Shown one piece after another: positions 1-9,234 of a DNA stretch of 64,000 nucleotides. The stretch is from positions 1-64,000 of the forward strand of contig CAMATH010000022.1 in the NCBI GenBank assembly GCA_945860955.1. The letters are read 5' to 3'. Below the pieces are notes generated by a model, which made no database searches, was not told where the DNA came from, and was given only the letters and a program-made list of their open reading frames with translations. The first letter of the stretch is position 1. Each line of letters begins with the position of its first letter. The DNA is from Planctomicrobium piriforme. GTDB lineage: Bacteria; Planctomycetota; Planctomycetia; Planctomycetales; Planctomycetaceae. Position numbers and translations under genes: made by a program.

Positions 1-821
1 TGGTCGCCAAGACGATGCCGCTCATCGAGCAGGCAGAGTCGGCGGAAGATCGACTGCGGTATCTGTTCCTGTTGCGGACCGCGAAACAGGGATGGACGCC
101 CGCGCTTCGTCGGCAGTACTTCGAACTTCTGAAGAGCCTCGACTATCACACCGGGGGAAATCTGTTGCCGGTGGCGCTCGACGCGCTGCGTAATGAAGTC
201 CTGACGACGCTGACGGACGCGGAGCGGCAGGAACTGGAGGCACTCTTCGCGCGCGACGACCGGGAAGCGGCCGAGGCGGCGGAGTTGCTTAAACAGCGGC
301 CGCTCGTCAAAAAATGGGCGCTGGCTGATCTGGAGGCGACTTTGAAAAATCCCGCCCGGCCCAACTTCGAAGCGGGGGAGCGACTGTTTCGTCAAGGACT
401 GTGCGTCCGTTGCCACCGTGTGGCGGGGGCGGGGGGAGCGGTCGGTCCCGAATTGAGCAAGGTCGCCAACCGCTTTGGTCCGCGCGATCTGCTGGAGATG
501 ATTCTCGACCCGTCGAAATCGATCGACGAGAAATACCGCCAGACACAGGTGGAGACCAAAGCGGGGAAAGTCATCACCGGTCGACTGGTGGGGGGTGATG
601 ACAAATCGCTGCTGCTCGCCCCCGACGCGCTCGCGCCCCGCACGACGACGCGAATCGCCAAAGACGAGATCGAATCGCAGTCGGTTTCGAACACTTCGCC
701 AATGCCCGCCGGGTTGTTGGATTCATTCACGCCCGACGAAATTCGCAATCTGCTCGCGTACCTCCGTGCGGGAGGCTCACGCGAACATGGGGTGTATTGG
801 GTAGAGTCGACACCGCGGTGA
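1..821 (+). CDS. C-terminal part of a Planctomycete-type c-type cytochrome (PVC heme-binding CxxCH protein), 5'-truncated by the window
   Basis: The reading frame is open to the left edge, so the first Met at position 15 is probably internal. The visible part has a helical, HEAT-like N-terminal half followed by a cytochrome c domain with the heme-attachment motif CVRCH. It continues with G-x-VGPELS, the segment LEMILDPSKSIDEKY, and a C-terminal LLAYLRAGG. This order is typical of the C-terminal end of the large PVC-superfamily proteins that fuse a membrane-bound dehydrogenase-like propeller and HEAT repeats to a cytochrome c. Such proteins are expected to be exported and to act in electron transfer at the cell envelope. 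The substrate is unknown. No neighbour clarifies its role, because the next gene is convergent. Confidence 0.85.
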   Translation, partial: VAKTMPLIEQAESAEDRLRYLFLLRTAKQGWTPALRRQYFELLKSLDYHTGGNLLPVALDALRNEVLTTLTDAERQELEALFARDDREAAEAAELLKQRPLVKKWALADLEATLKNPARPNFEAGERLFRQGLCVRCHRVAGAGGAVGPELSKVANRFGPRDLLEMILDPSKSIDEKYRQTQVETKAGKVITGRLVGGDDKSLLLAPDALAPRTTTRIAKDEIESQSVSNTSPMPAGLLDSFTPDEIRNLLAYLRAGGSREHGVYWVESTPR

Positions 822-1058
822 ACGTCTGGACCGACTTCATACTGTACAAGGAGTGTCAAATCGGGTGTATGTGGGAATACTGTCAGACGCTGAGCCAGCC
901 CGCAGTGTGGCGAGCGACGCAGATGTCCGTATCGACCAGCCACGGTTCACGTTTGACGGCATCGACTGAACTAACTCCAACGCCGACGAAAGCCGTGCTG
1001 GTCCCTTGATTATACGGTGTGCGATGTTGAACGGTGTTTCCGCTTCCAGGATGGAGAA

Positions 1059-2906
1059 CTATTCGGTTGGCACAATGTCAACGAATCCAATCATCATCTC
1101 CTGCCACGTTTGATCTCCCCAGCGGACCTCCTGGGTCGGATCGGGGTTGTTCGGATTTCCCGCCGAGTTGTCGAAATGGGCGGTGCATTCCAGCACCGTT
1201 CCCTTTGGCAGTCGCAGCGGCTGTTTGAGACCGTAGCCGGTCTGCCAGTTAAAGTCGTACTGCGGCATCGACATCAGCACTTCCGATTTTCCATCCGGGA
1301 AGATCGCTTTGTATTCGAAGTCTTTGCCGCGCAGGTGCATGTGGGGCGCGTAGGCGAGAATCTCCCCATTGAACGGCAGCGTCATCCGGGAGACGACCTT
1401 GTGGTTCGGATCCCCCGCGGGAATGCGAAACCGATTGTTCATCACCCCCATCATGTGCGCCTCGCGGGCCGGCTTTTCCTTGTGGAATTTGAGGGCGTAT
1501 TGCGACCGGTCTTTCTCCTCTTTGCCAGTGGCGGTGTAGTGCATTTCCCACACCAATGACGCGCCTGCGGGAATCCTGCGGCCGACCCCGACCGGGAACA
1601 TCAGCGGTGTGTTCCCGGGTGCCGACCCGTCGAGCCAGTTATCGCGGAAGTCGCGCTTTGTCTTCGCCCCCGGCACTTTGTAATAGAGGATGATGTGATG
1701 CACCGCAGCCCGATTCCCCGGTCGCGCTTCCGCCGCCTGCAGCCACATGTCTTCTTTAAAGTTCGTTGGGGTCTCGAAGTACAGGTACGGCACGACTCCC
1801 TTCGCGGGGATGGTCACTTCCTCGGGAATCTCGAACACAACGTCGGGAGTCCCAATGCGCCAGCCGTCGGGGTATTCGCGGGGAACGGGGGCATTTGCCA
1901 GATCCCCGGCGGGCATTCCGTCGTCGATCCAGGCGAGCAATGTGTCGAGTTCGGTTTGCGTCAGTCGGCGCTCGTCGACAAAGTCTCCGAACCGGGGGTC
2001 GGCATGCCAGGGGGGCATTCGCCGCTGTTGCACGACTTCGCGAATCATCTCGGCCCACTGTGTCGCATGTTCATACGTCTGCAACGAAAACGGAGCGGCG
2101 GTCTGGGGGTGATGGCAGCCGGCGCATTTCGTTTCCACAATGGCGGCAACCTGACCGGACCAGGTGATTTCGCCCTTGGGGGGGACGCGCCGGGTACGGG
2201 TCAGTTTGCAACCAGCGATTTCGGTAGACGCGACCGAAACCGGTTTTCCCGCGAGCAACTCATCGAGCGCGCTCGCCAGATCATCCCGGGTTGGCGCGTT
2301 GCGCTTCCCGGAATATTGAATCCGATCGTCGATGCGACCGCGGTATCGCACGATTTTTTGGGGATCGAGCACAAACGTCTCACACGTGCGGGTCGCGCCA
2401 AACACGTCAGCCGCCACTTGTTGTGGGTCACACAACACCGGGAACGAGATCCCGAATTCCTTCGCGTGTTTGGCGATCTCGGCGGCACTGTCCCCCGCGT
2501 GCGGATTGATTGCGAGAAACTGTACCTTCTGGTCTTTGTACTTATCTTGCAATTCGTTCAGGATCGGCAGGTACTGGTTGCTGATCGGACACGACGTGTT
2601 GAGAAACGTCACAACGAGATAGTTCTCTTCGTGGTAGTCGTACAAACCGATCTGTTCCCCTTCCGGGGTGGTGAACAGCAGACTGGGAATCCGTCGACCC
2701 AACGCCGTATCGCGCGGCGCGACCGCGGGCTGCGCCTCGACCGGCTTCACGGCGGTGGCCGACGGCGCGGCGTCGTCCGCGTGAGTTTGTGAACCGCTGA
2801 TTCCAACCCGGCTGACCCGTTCCGACCAATCGGCGACCGATGCCACGAGGAGGAGAGCCATCGCAGTGACACAGAGCCGAAGGAATCGGGAATTTGACAA
2901 ACTCAT
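1059..2906 (-). CDS. Secreted redoxin / cytochrome c / copper type II monooxygenase-like fusion protein
   Basis: The start is placed at the Met preceding SLSNSRFLRLCVTAMALLL, a clear signal peptide; an upstream in-frame Met would add 18 non-secretory residues. Three modules follow. The first is an AhpC/TSA-like thioredoxin fold with FLNTSCPISNQYLP, which has a single peroxidatic-type Cys. The second is a short cytochrome c segment with the heme motif CAGCH. The third is a C-terminal domain resembling the peptidylglycine/dopamine monooxygenase fold, with Cu-ligand candidates VHHI, the HxH of APHMHLRG, and the Met of QEMMIGF. The likely location is the periplasm, doing redox chemistry. Fusions of this kind occur in Planctomycetes and relatives, but the substrate is not known. 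The gene is monocistronic in view; the next minus-strand gene lies 147 bases upstream. Confidence 0.85.
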   Translation of the reverse strand: MSLSNSRFLRLCVTAMALLLVASVADWSERVSRVGISGSQTHADDAAPSATAVKPVEAQPAVAPRDTALGRRIPSLLFTTPEGEQIGLYDYHEENYLVVTFLNTSCPISNQYLPILNELQDKYKDQKVQFLAINPHAGDSAAEIAKHAKEFGISFPVLCDPQQVAADVFGATRTCETFVLDPQKIVRYRGRIDDRIQYSGKRNAPTRDDLASALDELLAGKPVSVASTEIAGCKLTRTRRVPPKGEITWSGQVAAIVETKCAGCHHPQTAAPFSLQTYEHATQWAEMIREVVQQRRMPPWHADPRFGDFVDERRLTQTELDTLLAWIDDGMPAGDLANAPVPREYPDGWRIGTPDVVFEIPEEVTIPAKGVVPYLYFETPTNFKEDMWLQAAEARPGNRAAVHHIILYYKVPGAKTKRDFRDNWLDGSAPGNTPLMFPVGVGRRIPAGASLVWEMHYTATGKEEKDRSQYALKFHKEKPAREAHMMGVMNNRFRIPAGDPNHKVVSRMTLPFNGEILAYAPHMHLRGKDFEYKAIFPDGKSEVLMSMPQYDFNWQTGYGLKQPLRLPKGTVLECTAHFDNSAGNPNNPDPTQEVRWGDQTWQEMMIGFVDIVPTE

Positions 2907-3053
2907 GGATGACACTCTCGACGGACGAATTGATGGGTGGTGTGGGGTGCGTCGACACATTCTGGCAGATTTACCCGATTCGCGGGAGATCGGTGTCGAA
3001 TCTCAACAGACATCGACCGGTTTTGATGCGATCATCGAATCCATCGACTCGCA

Positions 3054-4796
3054 CTAATCCGAAGTTGAGATCCGTTTCAATTCATCCATTGAAAGCGTCC
3101 CGCGATACAACCGAACGTCACTGAGTCGACCGCGGAATGTGTCGGTTGATCCCGCCCCGAGTTTCAATGGCAGGCTGGTCGAAAGGTCGTATTTCGCCGG
3201 ATCGAATTCCACGGAGCCCGCGACCGGTTTACCGTCGACGTACAGCTTCAGGCGATTGCCGATGCGGGACGCCGCGATGTGATGCCAGCCAGTGGGCAGC
3301 TCGCGATCGTGCGTCACGCTCGTTCCCCCCGCGAAGGACCAGACTTTGCCAGTGGGAAGCGTGCCGCAAAACAAGCGACCTTTGTACTGGGCCATCGTCC
3401 AGGCACGGCGGAATTTGACGTTCGGGGTCTCGTCGAGCTGAACAAGGCGGTTCCATTTTTCGCCGCCGGTGTAGCGATACACTTCCGCAAGCGGGAGCGT
3501 CCCAGCGTAGAGTTGCCCGTTGTGGACGAGCATCCCCATGACTTCGAGTTCCTGGCCCAGTCGGCCGCAATCGATCCACTCAGTCCCTCCACCATAGCGG
3601 AACACTTTGCCCCCCGCCCAGGTGCCGACGTACAGCCCTCCCTGATAGGCGGCGAACGAATACGTCTGAGTGGTCGTCGCGTCTCCCACCTGCCCCAGGT
3701 CCGACCAGGTCTCTCCGTTGTAGCGAAACACATGCCCCTGGTCATAACTGCCGGCGTAGAGCGCGTCGTTCCAGACCATCAGCGCTTCGACCCGCTTGCC
3801 GTTCGGCAGTGCGCACGCCTTCCACGCCTTGCCTCCCTGGTACTCGTAGAAACCAGCGGGTTTGTAGAGTGACGTGGCGTACAGTTTGCCGCGAAAAACG
3901 ACCAATCCACCGATAGCCTCGGCTTCGGGAATCTGCCCGCAATCGATCCATTTCTGGTCGCCGCCATAGCGGTACACCTTGCCCCCCAGATTCGGATTCT
4001 CGGACTCTGCGAGTGCCGAACCCGCCAGTCGGTATTTGGAGACCCCCGCGTAGAGTTCGCCGTTGAACGCGGCCAGGGCCGAGACCGAGTTGCAACGATC
4101 GGGTGCGCCACAATCGACCCACGTTGTGCCTTCAACGAATCGAAAGACCCGACCCGACTGAGTGGCACCCGATTCGCACGTTCCGGCATAGAGTGAACCG
4201 TCGTGTGTGCAGAGTGAGAAAATCAGCAGTGCCTCGCCCGGGCGTCCGTGATCGGTCCATTGAGGCTCGTCGTGACCGTTATCGATGCCAAATTCCAACT
4301 GACGGAAATTCGCCTGATTCGTCGTCACGCCGGTGTTGGTGGCGATTCCCAGCGAGAAGCCGCGGCGACGCTCAAGATCGAATCGGCTGGCGATGGAACC
4401 GGGAAGGTCGGAGGTCTCGCCGTCCACTTCGACCCAGGCCGACAGGGTGAAGTCGTCTGTTCCGGTGGAAAGTGTCGCTGCGGAGGGAATCTCGATGTAC
4501 GCTCCTTTGCCATCAAATCGGGCGGCGCTCTGGGCCGCTCCCTGCCGGTTGGTGGCGTTCAAGTCGGCACCATGGTTGATCCCGTGGTGGTTGTGACCGG
4601 AATGGTCCCGCACATCGCCGGCCAGCGGCCAGTGGCCGATCATGCGGGCCGGTTCGGCGGCTGTCGCGCTCAGACAAATGAAGAACAGAAAAAGGAGTCC
4701 GGAACTTGCCAGCACAACCTGCCGCAACGTCGGGCGGGCGGTCTGCGACACCCCGAGAATTCGCCTGCTATCAAGTTCGGGTCGGAGACGGTTCAT
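3054..4796 (-). CDS. Secreted LamG-domain protein with an inserted seven-repeat beta-propeller
   Basis: The 580-residue protein has a hydrophobic signal segment at about residues 25-47 ending ATAAEP. Residues ~52-172 look like the first half of a LamG/concanavalin A-like jelly roll (HWPLAGDVRDHSG, FTLSAWVEV). Residues ~500-575 supply the second half (GWHHIAASR, LKLYVDGKPV, GRLSDVRLY). Between them lie seven repeats of the pattern LYAGT...G-V-YRY...W-CG, with cores near residues 202, 248, 305, 347, 388, 430 and 476, consistent with a seven-bladed propeller. The function is probably carbohydrate or protein binding outside the cell; no catalytic residues are evident. It lies upstream of the redoxin fusion gene on the same strand but 147 bases away. 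Confidence 0.75.
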   Translation of the reverse strand: MNRLRPELDSRRILGVSQTARPTLRQVVLASSGLLFLFFICLSATAAEPARMIGHWPLAGDVRDHSGHNHHGINHGADLNATNRQGAAQSAARFDGKGAYIEIPSAATLSTGTDDFTLSAWVEVDGETSDLPGSIASRFDLERRRGFSLGIATNTGVTTNQANFRQLEFGIDNGHDEPQWTDHGRPGEALLIFSLCTHDGSLYAGTCESGATQSGRVFRFVEGTTWVDCGAPDRCNSVSALAAFNGELYAGVSKYRLAGSALAESENPNLGGKVYRYGGDQKWIDCGQIPEAEAIGGLVVFRGKLYATSLYKPAGFYEYQGGKAWKACALPNGKRVEALMVWNDALYAGSYDQGHVFRYNGETWSDLGQVGDATTTQTYSFAAYQGGLYVGTWAGGKVFRYGGGTEWIDCGRLGQELEVMGMLVHNGQLYAGTLPLAEVYRYTGGEKWNRLVQLDETPNVKFRRAWTMAQYKGRLFCGTLPTGKVWSFAGGTSVTHDRELPTGWHHIAASRIGNRLKLYVDGKPVAGSVEFDPAKYDLSTSLPLKLGAGSTDTFRGRLSDVRLYRGTLSMDELKRISTSD

Positions 4797-5286
4797 GTGA
4801 CGGACCTTCCAAGTCGAGGAACGGGTTCTTTCAGGAGATTGTAATCGTCTCTTGGGTGGAGTGGCAGGTTGGGGGAGGGACGCGTGGATTAAAATCCACG
4901 CGACGGACCCTTACCACCGCTTCCTCTCTTCAACCAAAATCCGTAGGGGGCGGATTTTTACAATTTTCTGAGAAAATAGCTCAACTGGGAAGACTCGGTC
5001 GACTTTTCCACCACGGAAAAGGTACGATTGGCGCAGTTGACCCTGTCATTCGTGTTATTCCGTTTGTGTCGGTTCGCTCGGATGTGCGTCAGCCCGCTGA
5101 ATCTTCCGGTGGTTCACGATCGCCTGCAAGCCGCCCATCGGTTTTGGTCGATCATATCGCCGACGGATCAACCGGTCGGGTGGCGTTGTCAGACGCCGTT
5201 CGACACGACGAGTTGATCGATGTCTCAGTCGCGTTTGGAAGCGGTCTTCCCCATTTACGGACAGAAGTTCGGGAGCTGACGTCATC
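4797..5286. other. Divergent intergenic region without a credible gene
   Basis: About 490 bases separate two divergently transcribed secreted-protein genes, so both promoters should lie here. I see one perfect inverted repeat (listed separately) and no tRNA. Long open frames exist on both strands, but their predicted proteins look like random high-GC translation. Confidence 0.6.
4881..4902. repeat. Perfect inverted repeat, 10-base arms
   Basis: The arms CGCGTGGATT and AATCCACGCG flank a two-base centre. The repeat lies 85 bases upstream of the LamG gene start, in the space between divergent genes. It could be a regulator-binding palindrome or a cruciform; nothing in the sequence identifies a cognate protein. 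Confidence 0.6.
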
Positions 5287-6537
5287 ATGAGTCTGCGCGC
5301 AATCGGGAGTCGGCTAGCCTGCGTGGCGGTGCTTGTGAGCGTCGTCTGCGGGCCGGCGTTCGGGCAGGACGTGGTTCGCAAATACGCAGCGATCCTCGAC
5401 CAGCCCGACCAGTTGCAGCGAATTCCGCAAAAAGACCTGATCGCGATCGCGATCCGTGAGACTTCCCGCAGAACCCTGGTCGCCGATTACCACACGCCGT
5501 GGCAGGTGGTTCACGGAATTCTCGCGCTCCGCTGGGATCTGAAACTCCGCGAAAAAGAGTCGGGGCAGATGATCAGCGGGGTCGAGTGGATCATGGGGGG
5601 GGCCTACTACGACAAGCAGCCGTTGTGGATGGAGACCCCCTACGGCGGGCAGGGTCATCCGTTCACACGCCCCTGGGCGTTCGAAGGACACCCGACGCAA
5701 TTCCTGGGCTACATGTGCCTGGCGAATATTCCGCTCGACTACGAAGTCGCGACGCCCACCAAGATCATCACAGTTCGCGACATCGTCGCGGACGCGAAGA
5801 TGCAGGTTCGCACAGGGCGCGAGATCACCTGGACCCTGTGGGCTCTCTCTCACTACGAACCCTCCGACGCGCAATGGACCAACGCCGCTGGCGAACCGTG
5901 GAGCATCGAACGGCTGCTGAAAATGCAGGTCGACGAACCGGTCACCTCGGGGGCCTGTGGCGGTTGCCATGGCCTGTTCGCGCTCGCCTACGCTCGCAAT
6001 CTCAAGATGGAGTCCGGCGAGCCGCTGCGTGGGGTCTGGCTGGAAGCGGATCAGAAGGTGAAACGCTATATTGAGGAAGCTCGTTCGTTGCAGAACGCGG
6101 ACGGGTCGTTCTCTTCGAATCATTTCCTCGGCCCGGGCCAGAGTCAGGAGTTCCTGAAGCGAATCACGACGTCGGGGCATCAACTGGAATGGCTGATGAT
6201 GGCGTTGCCGCAAAACCGGCTGAATGAAGAGTGGGTGCAGCGGGGAATCAACAGCGTGGCGAAAGACCTGATTGTGAATCGCAACGTCGAAGCCGACTGC
6301 GGTCCGCTGTACCACGCGTTGCACTCTCTGGTGTTGTATCGCCAGCGCACGGTTCCGGGCTATGAAGAGCCGAAGATCAATTCGCCGGTGAAACTCGCGG
6401 AGCGGAAGCACAAAGGGAAAGGGGCACCGGTGATCGAGCCGGCTCGGGTTCCTCAACCCGCCGCGAAGCCCAACCCGGCCGTTAAGTCGGCGAGTCGGGT
6501 TGTGGATCTGGATGAAGAAGTGAGTGCGAAGCAATAG
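5287..6537 (+). CDS. Conserved secreted protein, possibly an alpha/alpha toroid (prenyltransferase/squalene-cyclase-like)
   Basis: The N-terminus MSLRAIGSRLACVAVLVS...AFGQ is a signal peptide. The body is mostly helical, with segments such as SLQNADGSFSS that recall the LQ-DGSF repeats of squalene-cyclase/prenyltransferase toroids. Residues 224-228 read CGGCH, formally a CxxCH heme-binding motif. It sits inside a segment (SGACGGCHGLFALAYA) that does not otherwise resemble a cytochrome, so heme attachment is uncertain. The last ~60 residues are Pro/Lys/Ala-rich and probably disordered. I do not recognise a named family beyond a conserved planctomycete type. The small gene downstream (36-base gap) may share its transcript. 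Confidence 0.7.
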   Translation: MSLRAIGSRLACVAVLVSVVCGPAFGQDVVRKYAAILDQPDQLQRIPQKDLIAIAIRETSRRTLVADYHTPWQVVHGILALRWDLKLREKESGQMISGVEWIMGGAYYDKQPLWMETPYGGQGHPFTRPWAFEGHPTQFLGYMCLANIPLDYEVATPTKIITVRDIVADAKMQVRTGREITWTLWALSHYEPSDAQWTNAAGEPWSIERLLKMQVDEPVTSGACGGCHGLFALAYARNLKMESGEPLRGVWLEADQKVKRYIEEARSLQNADGSFSSNHFLGPGQSQEFLKRITTSGHQLEWLMMALPQNRLNEEWVQRGINSVAKDLIVNRNVEADCGPLYHALHSLVLYRQRTVPGYEEPKINSPVKLAERKHKGKGAPVIEPARVPQPAAKPNPAVKSASRVVDLDEEVSAKQ

Positions 6538-6572
6538 TCGCTGCTGGCCTGGAAAGATTAGGAGTTCGACCG

Positions 6573-6860
6573 ATGGCGGAATGGGAACTGGCGCAGACAC
6601 ACCCGTCGGAACAGCTCGCGCACTTGACCTTTTTCTCGATGAAAAAGGTGCAGCCCGAGGGCGAGGTCGAATTCCGCATCACCGTTCGTGAATTTATCAC
6701 GCAGCAGGACAAGTCGATGCGGTTCTTCGCCGAGGCCGACCGGCAGACGAACCAGAGCGTCGCCCCTTTCACGCCAACCGGTTGGGGCAGCACCCTGGTC
6801 AAGGCATTGTCGGAGTGCCTGCGGGCGATTCACAAATTCCCATACGAAGGGGAGCTGTGA
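6573..6860 (+). CDS. Small conserved hypothetical protein (95 aa)
   Basis: This short soluble protein has a plausible amphipathic composition (FFSMKKVQPEGEVEFRITVREF, shortened here to its central theme of alternating strand-like residues). It has no signal peptide, membrane segment or recognisable motif. It follows the secreted toroid-like gene by 36 bases on the same strand and ends 15 bases from the convergent AAA ATPase gene. The amino-acid composition and position make it a credible gene. The function is unknown. Confidence 0.6.
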   Translation: MAEWELAQTHPSEQLAHLTFFSMKKVQPEGEVEFRITVREFITQQDKSMRFFAEADRQTNQSVAPFTPTGWGSTLVKALSECLRAIHKFPYEGEL

Positions 6861-6875
6861 TCGTCGCGATTCGGG

Positions 6876-8879
6876 CTACTTCTGCTGGAGTTTGATCCGT
6901 GTCACGCGACCGAATCGACCGGCCGCGCCACCGGGGGCCGGCAGCAGTCTGAGTGCCGCCGGGAACCACATCGGGCGGGGTGAGCGTTCGTCGGTCAGTT
7001 CGGTGCGCAGGGGGAGCTTGACCGATTTGGCCGCGGACTTGTACGCGTCGACCGAAATCGGGTGGACATAGACTCGTCGATTGGCGATCAGTCCCGCCAG
7101 AGTCTCCGCGAGTTCCTGACTCATCCCGGTCCACAGAACCACGTTGGGATCCGAACGCAGTGCGAGTCCCAAGTCGCCATCGACCGGAAGGTATTTCGCG
7201 AATTTCTCATGAATCGTCGCGAAAGTCGCCGTGTCGTTGCGACGCAGGTATTCGACGATCCCCGCGTTGATCTGCCCATGTTCGGCCAGATCCTGCCACG
7301 GTTCGACCGGTTCGTCATCGTCGATGATCGGGGAAAGCGCCGCCTGGCGTTGTTCATCTTCGATCATCTGCGTGACCCGGCTGTCGAGGGTCGCCCGGCG
7401 ACAACGCGACGACGCCCACTCCCGCAATGCGAAGACCCGCTCTTCCATTGTCACCGACAGGGGAACGGTCTGCTCGCGCGAGCGTTCGAGATCCTCCTGG
7501 GCCAGTACCCGGCCATTGCCGAACGCGTCGATCATCGCCGCGACGACGATCTGTTCCAGCTCCGCACCACTAAAGCCCTCGGTCCGGTTCGCCAGATTGT
7601 GAATGTCGTATTTTTCGGGTTTCCAGCCACGTTTGGAAAGGTGGATGCCGAGAATGTCGCGGCGTTCGTGAAAATTGGGGAGATCGACGAAGAAGAGTTC
7701 GTCAAATCGGCCGCGTCGCAACATTTCGGGAGGGAGATTCGCGACGGAGTTCGCGGTCGCCACAACGAAAACCGGCTGTTTGCGGTTTTCCATCCAGGTG
7801 AGGAAGCTGCCGAAGAGTCGGGCCATGACCGCATCTTGCGACTTGTCACTTTCATTCCCGAGGCCGGCAAATCCCTTTTCGATTTCGTCGAGCCAGAGAA
7901 CCGCGGGGGCGATCGTCTCCATCAGCCGGAGAACGTCGCGGAGGTTGCGTTCTGAGGTTCCGCGGTCGGAAGAGAGCAGGTTGGCGACATCGAGCCGTAC
8001 GAGCGGGAAACTGAGGAGGCGGGCGGTGGCCCGGGCGGTGAGACTTTTCCCGCAACCTTGAACCCCCAGGAGCAGTAGCCCCTTGGGCATCGGGATTCCC
8101 TGCTCACGGGCACGTTCAGTGAACGCCTCGGCCCGTTTGCGGAGCCAGTCTTTCAGGACTTCCAGCCCACCAACGTCTTTGACCCCTTCGTCGATGTCGT
8201 AGAATTCGAGGAGGTCCGAGCCTTGAACCAGATGGCGTTTTTCGGAAACGAGCAGGCGAAATGCCTCGTCTTCAATCGTGTCGCGTCCCTGAATCACCAG
8301 TTGCAGCGCTTTGCGGGCTTCGCGCGCGGTGAGACCCAAGACGGCCTTCACCAGTTTCTCGGCGATAGCCGCGGAGATGACGAGCGGTCGGTCGCTACCT
8401 CGATTCCGCAGTTCCAAAGCCTCGACCAGTTCGGTCCGAACCTCTTCGATGCCAGGCAGGGGCAGATCGATTTCGAACGCCTCTTTTCTCAGATCGATCG
8501 GGATCTCGGAAACCGCTCCCAGAAAGAGAATGGTTTTGTTCTGGTCGGCGATTCGGGGGGCCAGATCGCGCAGTCGACGGACCACCCTGGGATCCTTCAG
8601 ATAGGGCTGAAAGTCCTTCAACAAAAAGACATGGTCGGGAGGATAGGTCTCGATCTGGTCGAGAAACGTCAAAGGATCAAACGGCGGATCGGAGTCGGCG
8701 GTGGGAGGGGGCTGAGGGCCAAAAGTGATGGTCCAGACGACCAGTCCCCGCTCGACTTCGAGCAAGACCTCGGCAAGCTCTGCTTCCCAGCGCTCCTCTT
8801 CCCAGGTCTTTAGGAAGAGCAGGCTGTAGCGGGAGAGAATGCGGGAACGAATCTGGTCGAGTGCTTCGGATGTGGTCAC
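6876..8879 (-). CDS. AAA-family ATPase, Ycf46/FtsH-AAA-like, with N- and C-terminal extensions
   Basis: The protein starts at a GTG. Residues ~1-200 form an N-terminal domain typical of Ycf46-like AAA proteins, probably a degenerate nucleotide-binding fold (KTILFLGAVSEIP). The AAA core follows, with Walker A GVQGCGKS, Walker B AVLWLDEIEK, sensor-1-like VVATANSVANLPPE, and the arginine-finger region LRRGRFDELFF. The C-terminal ~140 residues form an extension with a winged-helix-like helical stretch. The Ycf46 group has been linked to inorganic-carbon responses in cyanobacteria, but its biochemical role is unsettled. The gene's GTG start overlaps the stop of a 69-residue ORF (shared GTGA), which suggests translational coupling. 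Confidence 0.9.
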   Translation of the reverse strand: MTTSEALDQIRSRILSRYSLLFLKTWEEERWEAELAEVLLEVERGLVVWTITFGPQPPPTADSDPPFDPLTFLDQIETYPPDHVFLLKDFQPYLKDPRVVRRLRDLAPRIADQNKTILFLGAVSEIPIDLRKEAFEIDLPLPGIEEVRTELVEALELRNRGSDRPLVISAAIAEKLVKAVLGLTAREARKALQLVIQGRDTIEDEAFRLLVSEKRHLVQGSDLLEFYDIDEGVKDVGGLEVLKDWLRKRAEAFTERAREQGIPMPKGLLLLGVQGCGKSLTARATARLLSFPLVRLDVANLLSSDRGTSERNLRDVLRLMETIAPAVLWLDEIEKGFAGLGNESDKSQDAVMARLFGSFLTWMENRKQPVFVVATANSVANLPPEMLRRGRFDELFFVDLPNFHERRDILGIHLSKRGWKPEKYDIHNLANRTEGFSGAELEQIVVAAMIDAFGNGRVLAQEDLERSREQTVPLSVTMEERVFALREWASSRCRRATLDSRVTQMIEDEQRQAALSPIIDDDEPVEPWQDLAEHGQINAGIVEYLRRNDTATFATIHEKFAKYLPVDGDLGLALRSDPNVVLWTGMSQELAETLAGLIANRRVYVHPISVDAYKSAAKSVKLPLRTELTDERSPRPMWFPAALRLLPAPGGAAGRFGRVTRIKLQQK

Positions 8880-9085
8880 TTTGGGCTCGTCGCAAAATCA
8901 GGCAATAACTTCTTCAATGCGGCACACAGTTGAGACAATCGAACCGCACGGCGCGACTGTGATGGCTCAGGGAGTTTCCGCGGTCTCAGCCCGACCAGTG
9001 CGGCAATGGTCGGGCGTCCAAATCTTTCGGCCATTCCCAATTCGGTCATTACCCACGCAGTTTCGAGTGCTGCCGTGGTCATCAT
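8876..9085 (-). CDS. Possible small protein (69 aa) translationally coupled to the AAA ATPase
   Basis: This short ORF ends with TGA overlapping the GTG start of the AAA ATPase gene, the four-base overlap usual for coupled genes. The predicted product is basic and helical with no recognised domain. In its favour is the exact coupling geometry. Against it are its short length, the lack of a strong ribosome-binding site, and the possibility that the overlap is chance. It is reported at low confidence. Confidence 0.4.
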   Translation of the reverse strand: MMTTAALETAWVMTELGMAERFGRPTIAALVGLRPRKLPEPSQSRRAVRLSQLCAALKKLLPDFATSPK

Positions 9086-9234
9086 TCACGCCGAGTATTG
9101 TATCCAATTATCAAAAGGGCCGGCGAGTGTACAATTCGACTTCACCGCAAAGCGGCGTTTCTCTCCACAGTGGCGTTCATCGCCGCTTTCTCTAGAATAC
9201 TCCCCTCACACAAACTCGTCCGGGGAATCCACAG

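Noticed and set aside
1695-2792. 365-residue plus-strand frame
   Set aside because: It is antisense to the redoxin/monooxygenase gene and has no recognisable domain.
5314-6600. 428-residue minus-strand frame
   Set aside because: It lies over a plus-strand gene with a signal peptide and coherent domain; the translation is Arg/Leu-rich noise.
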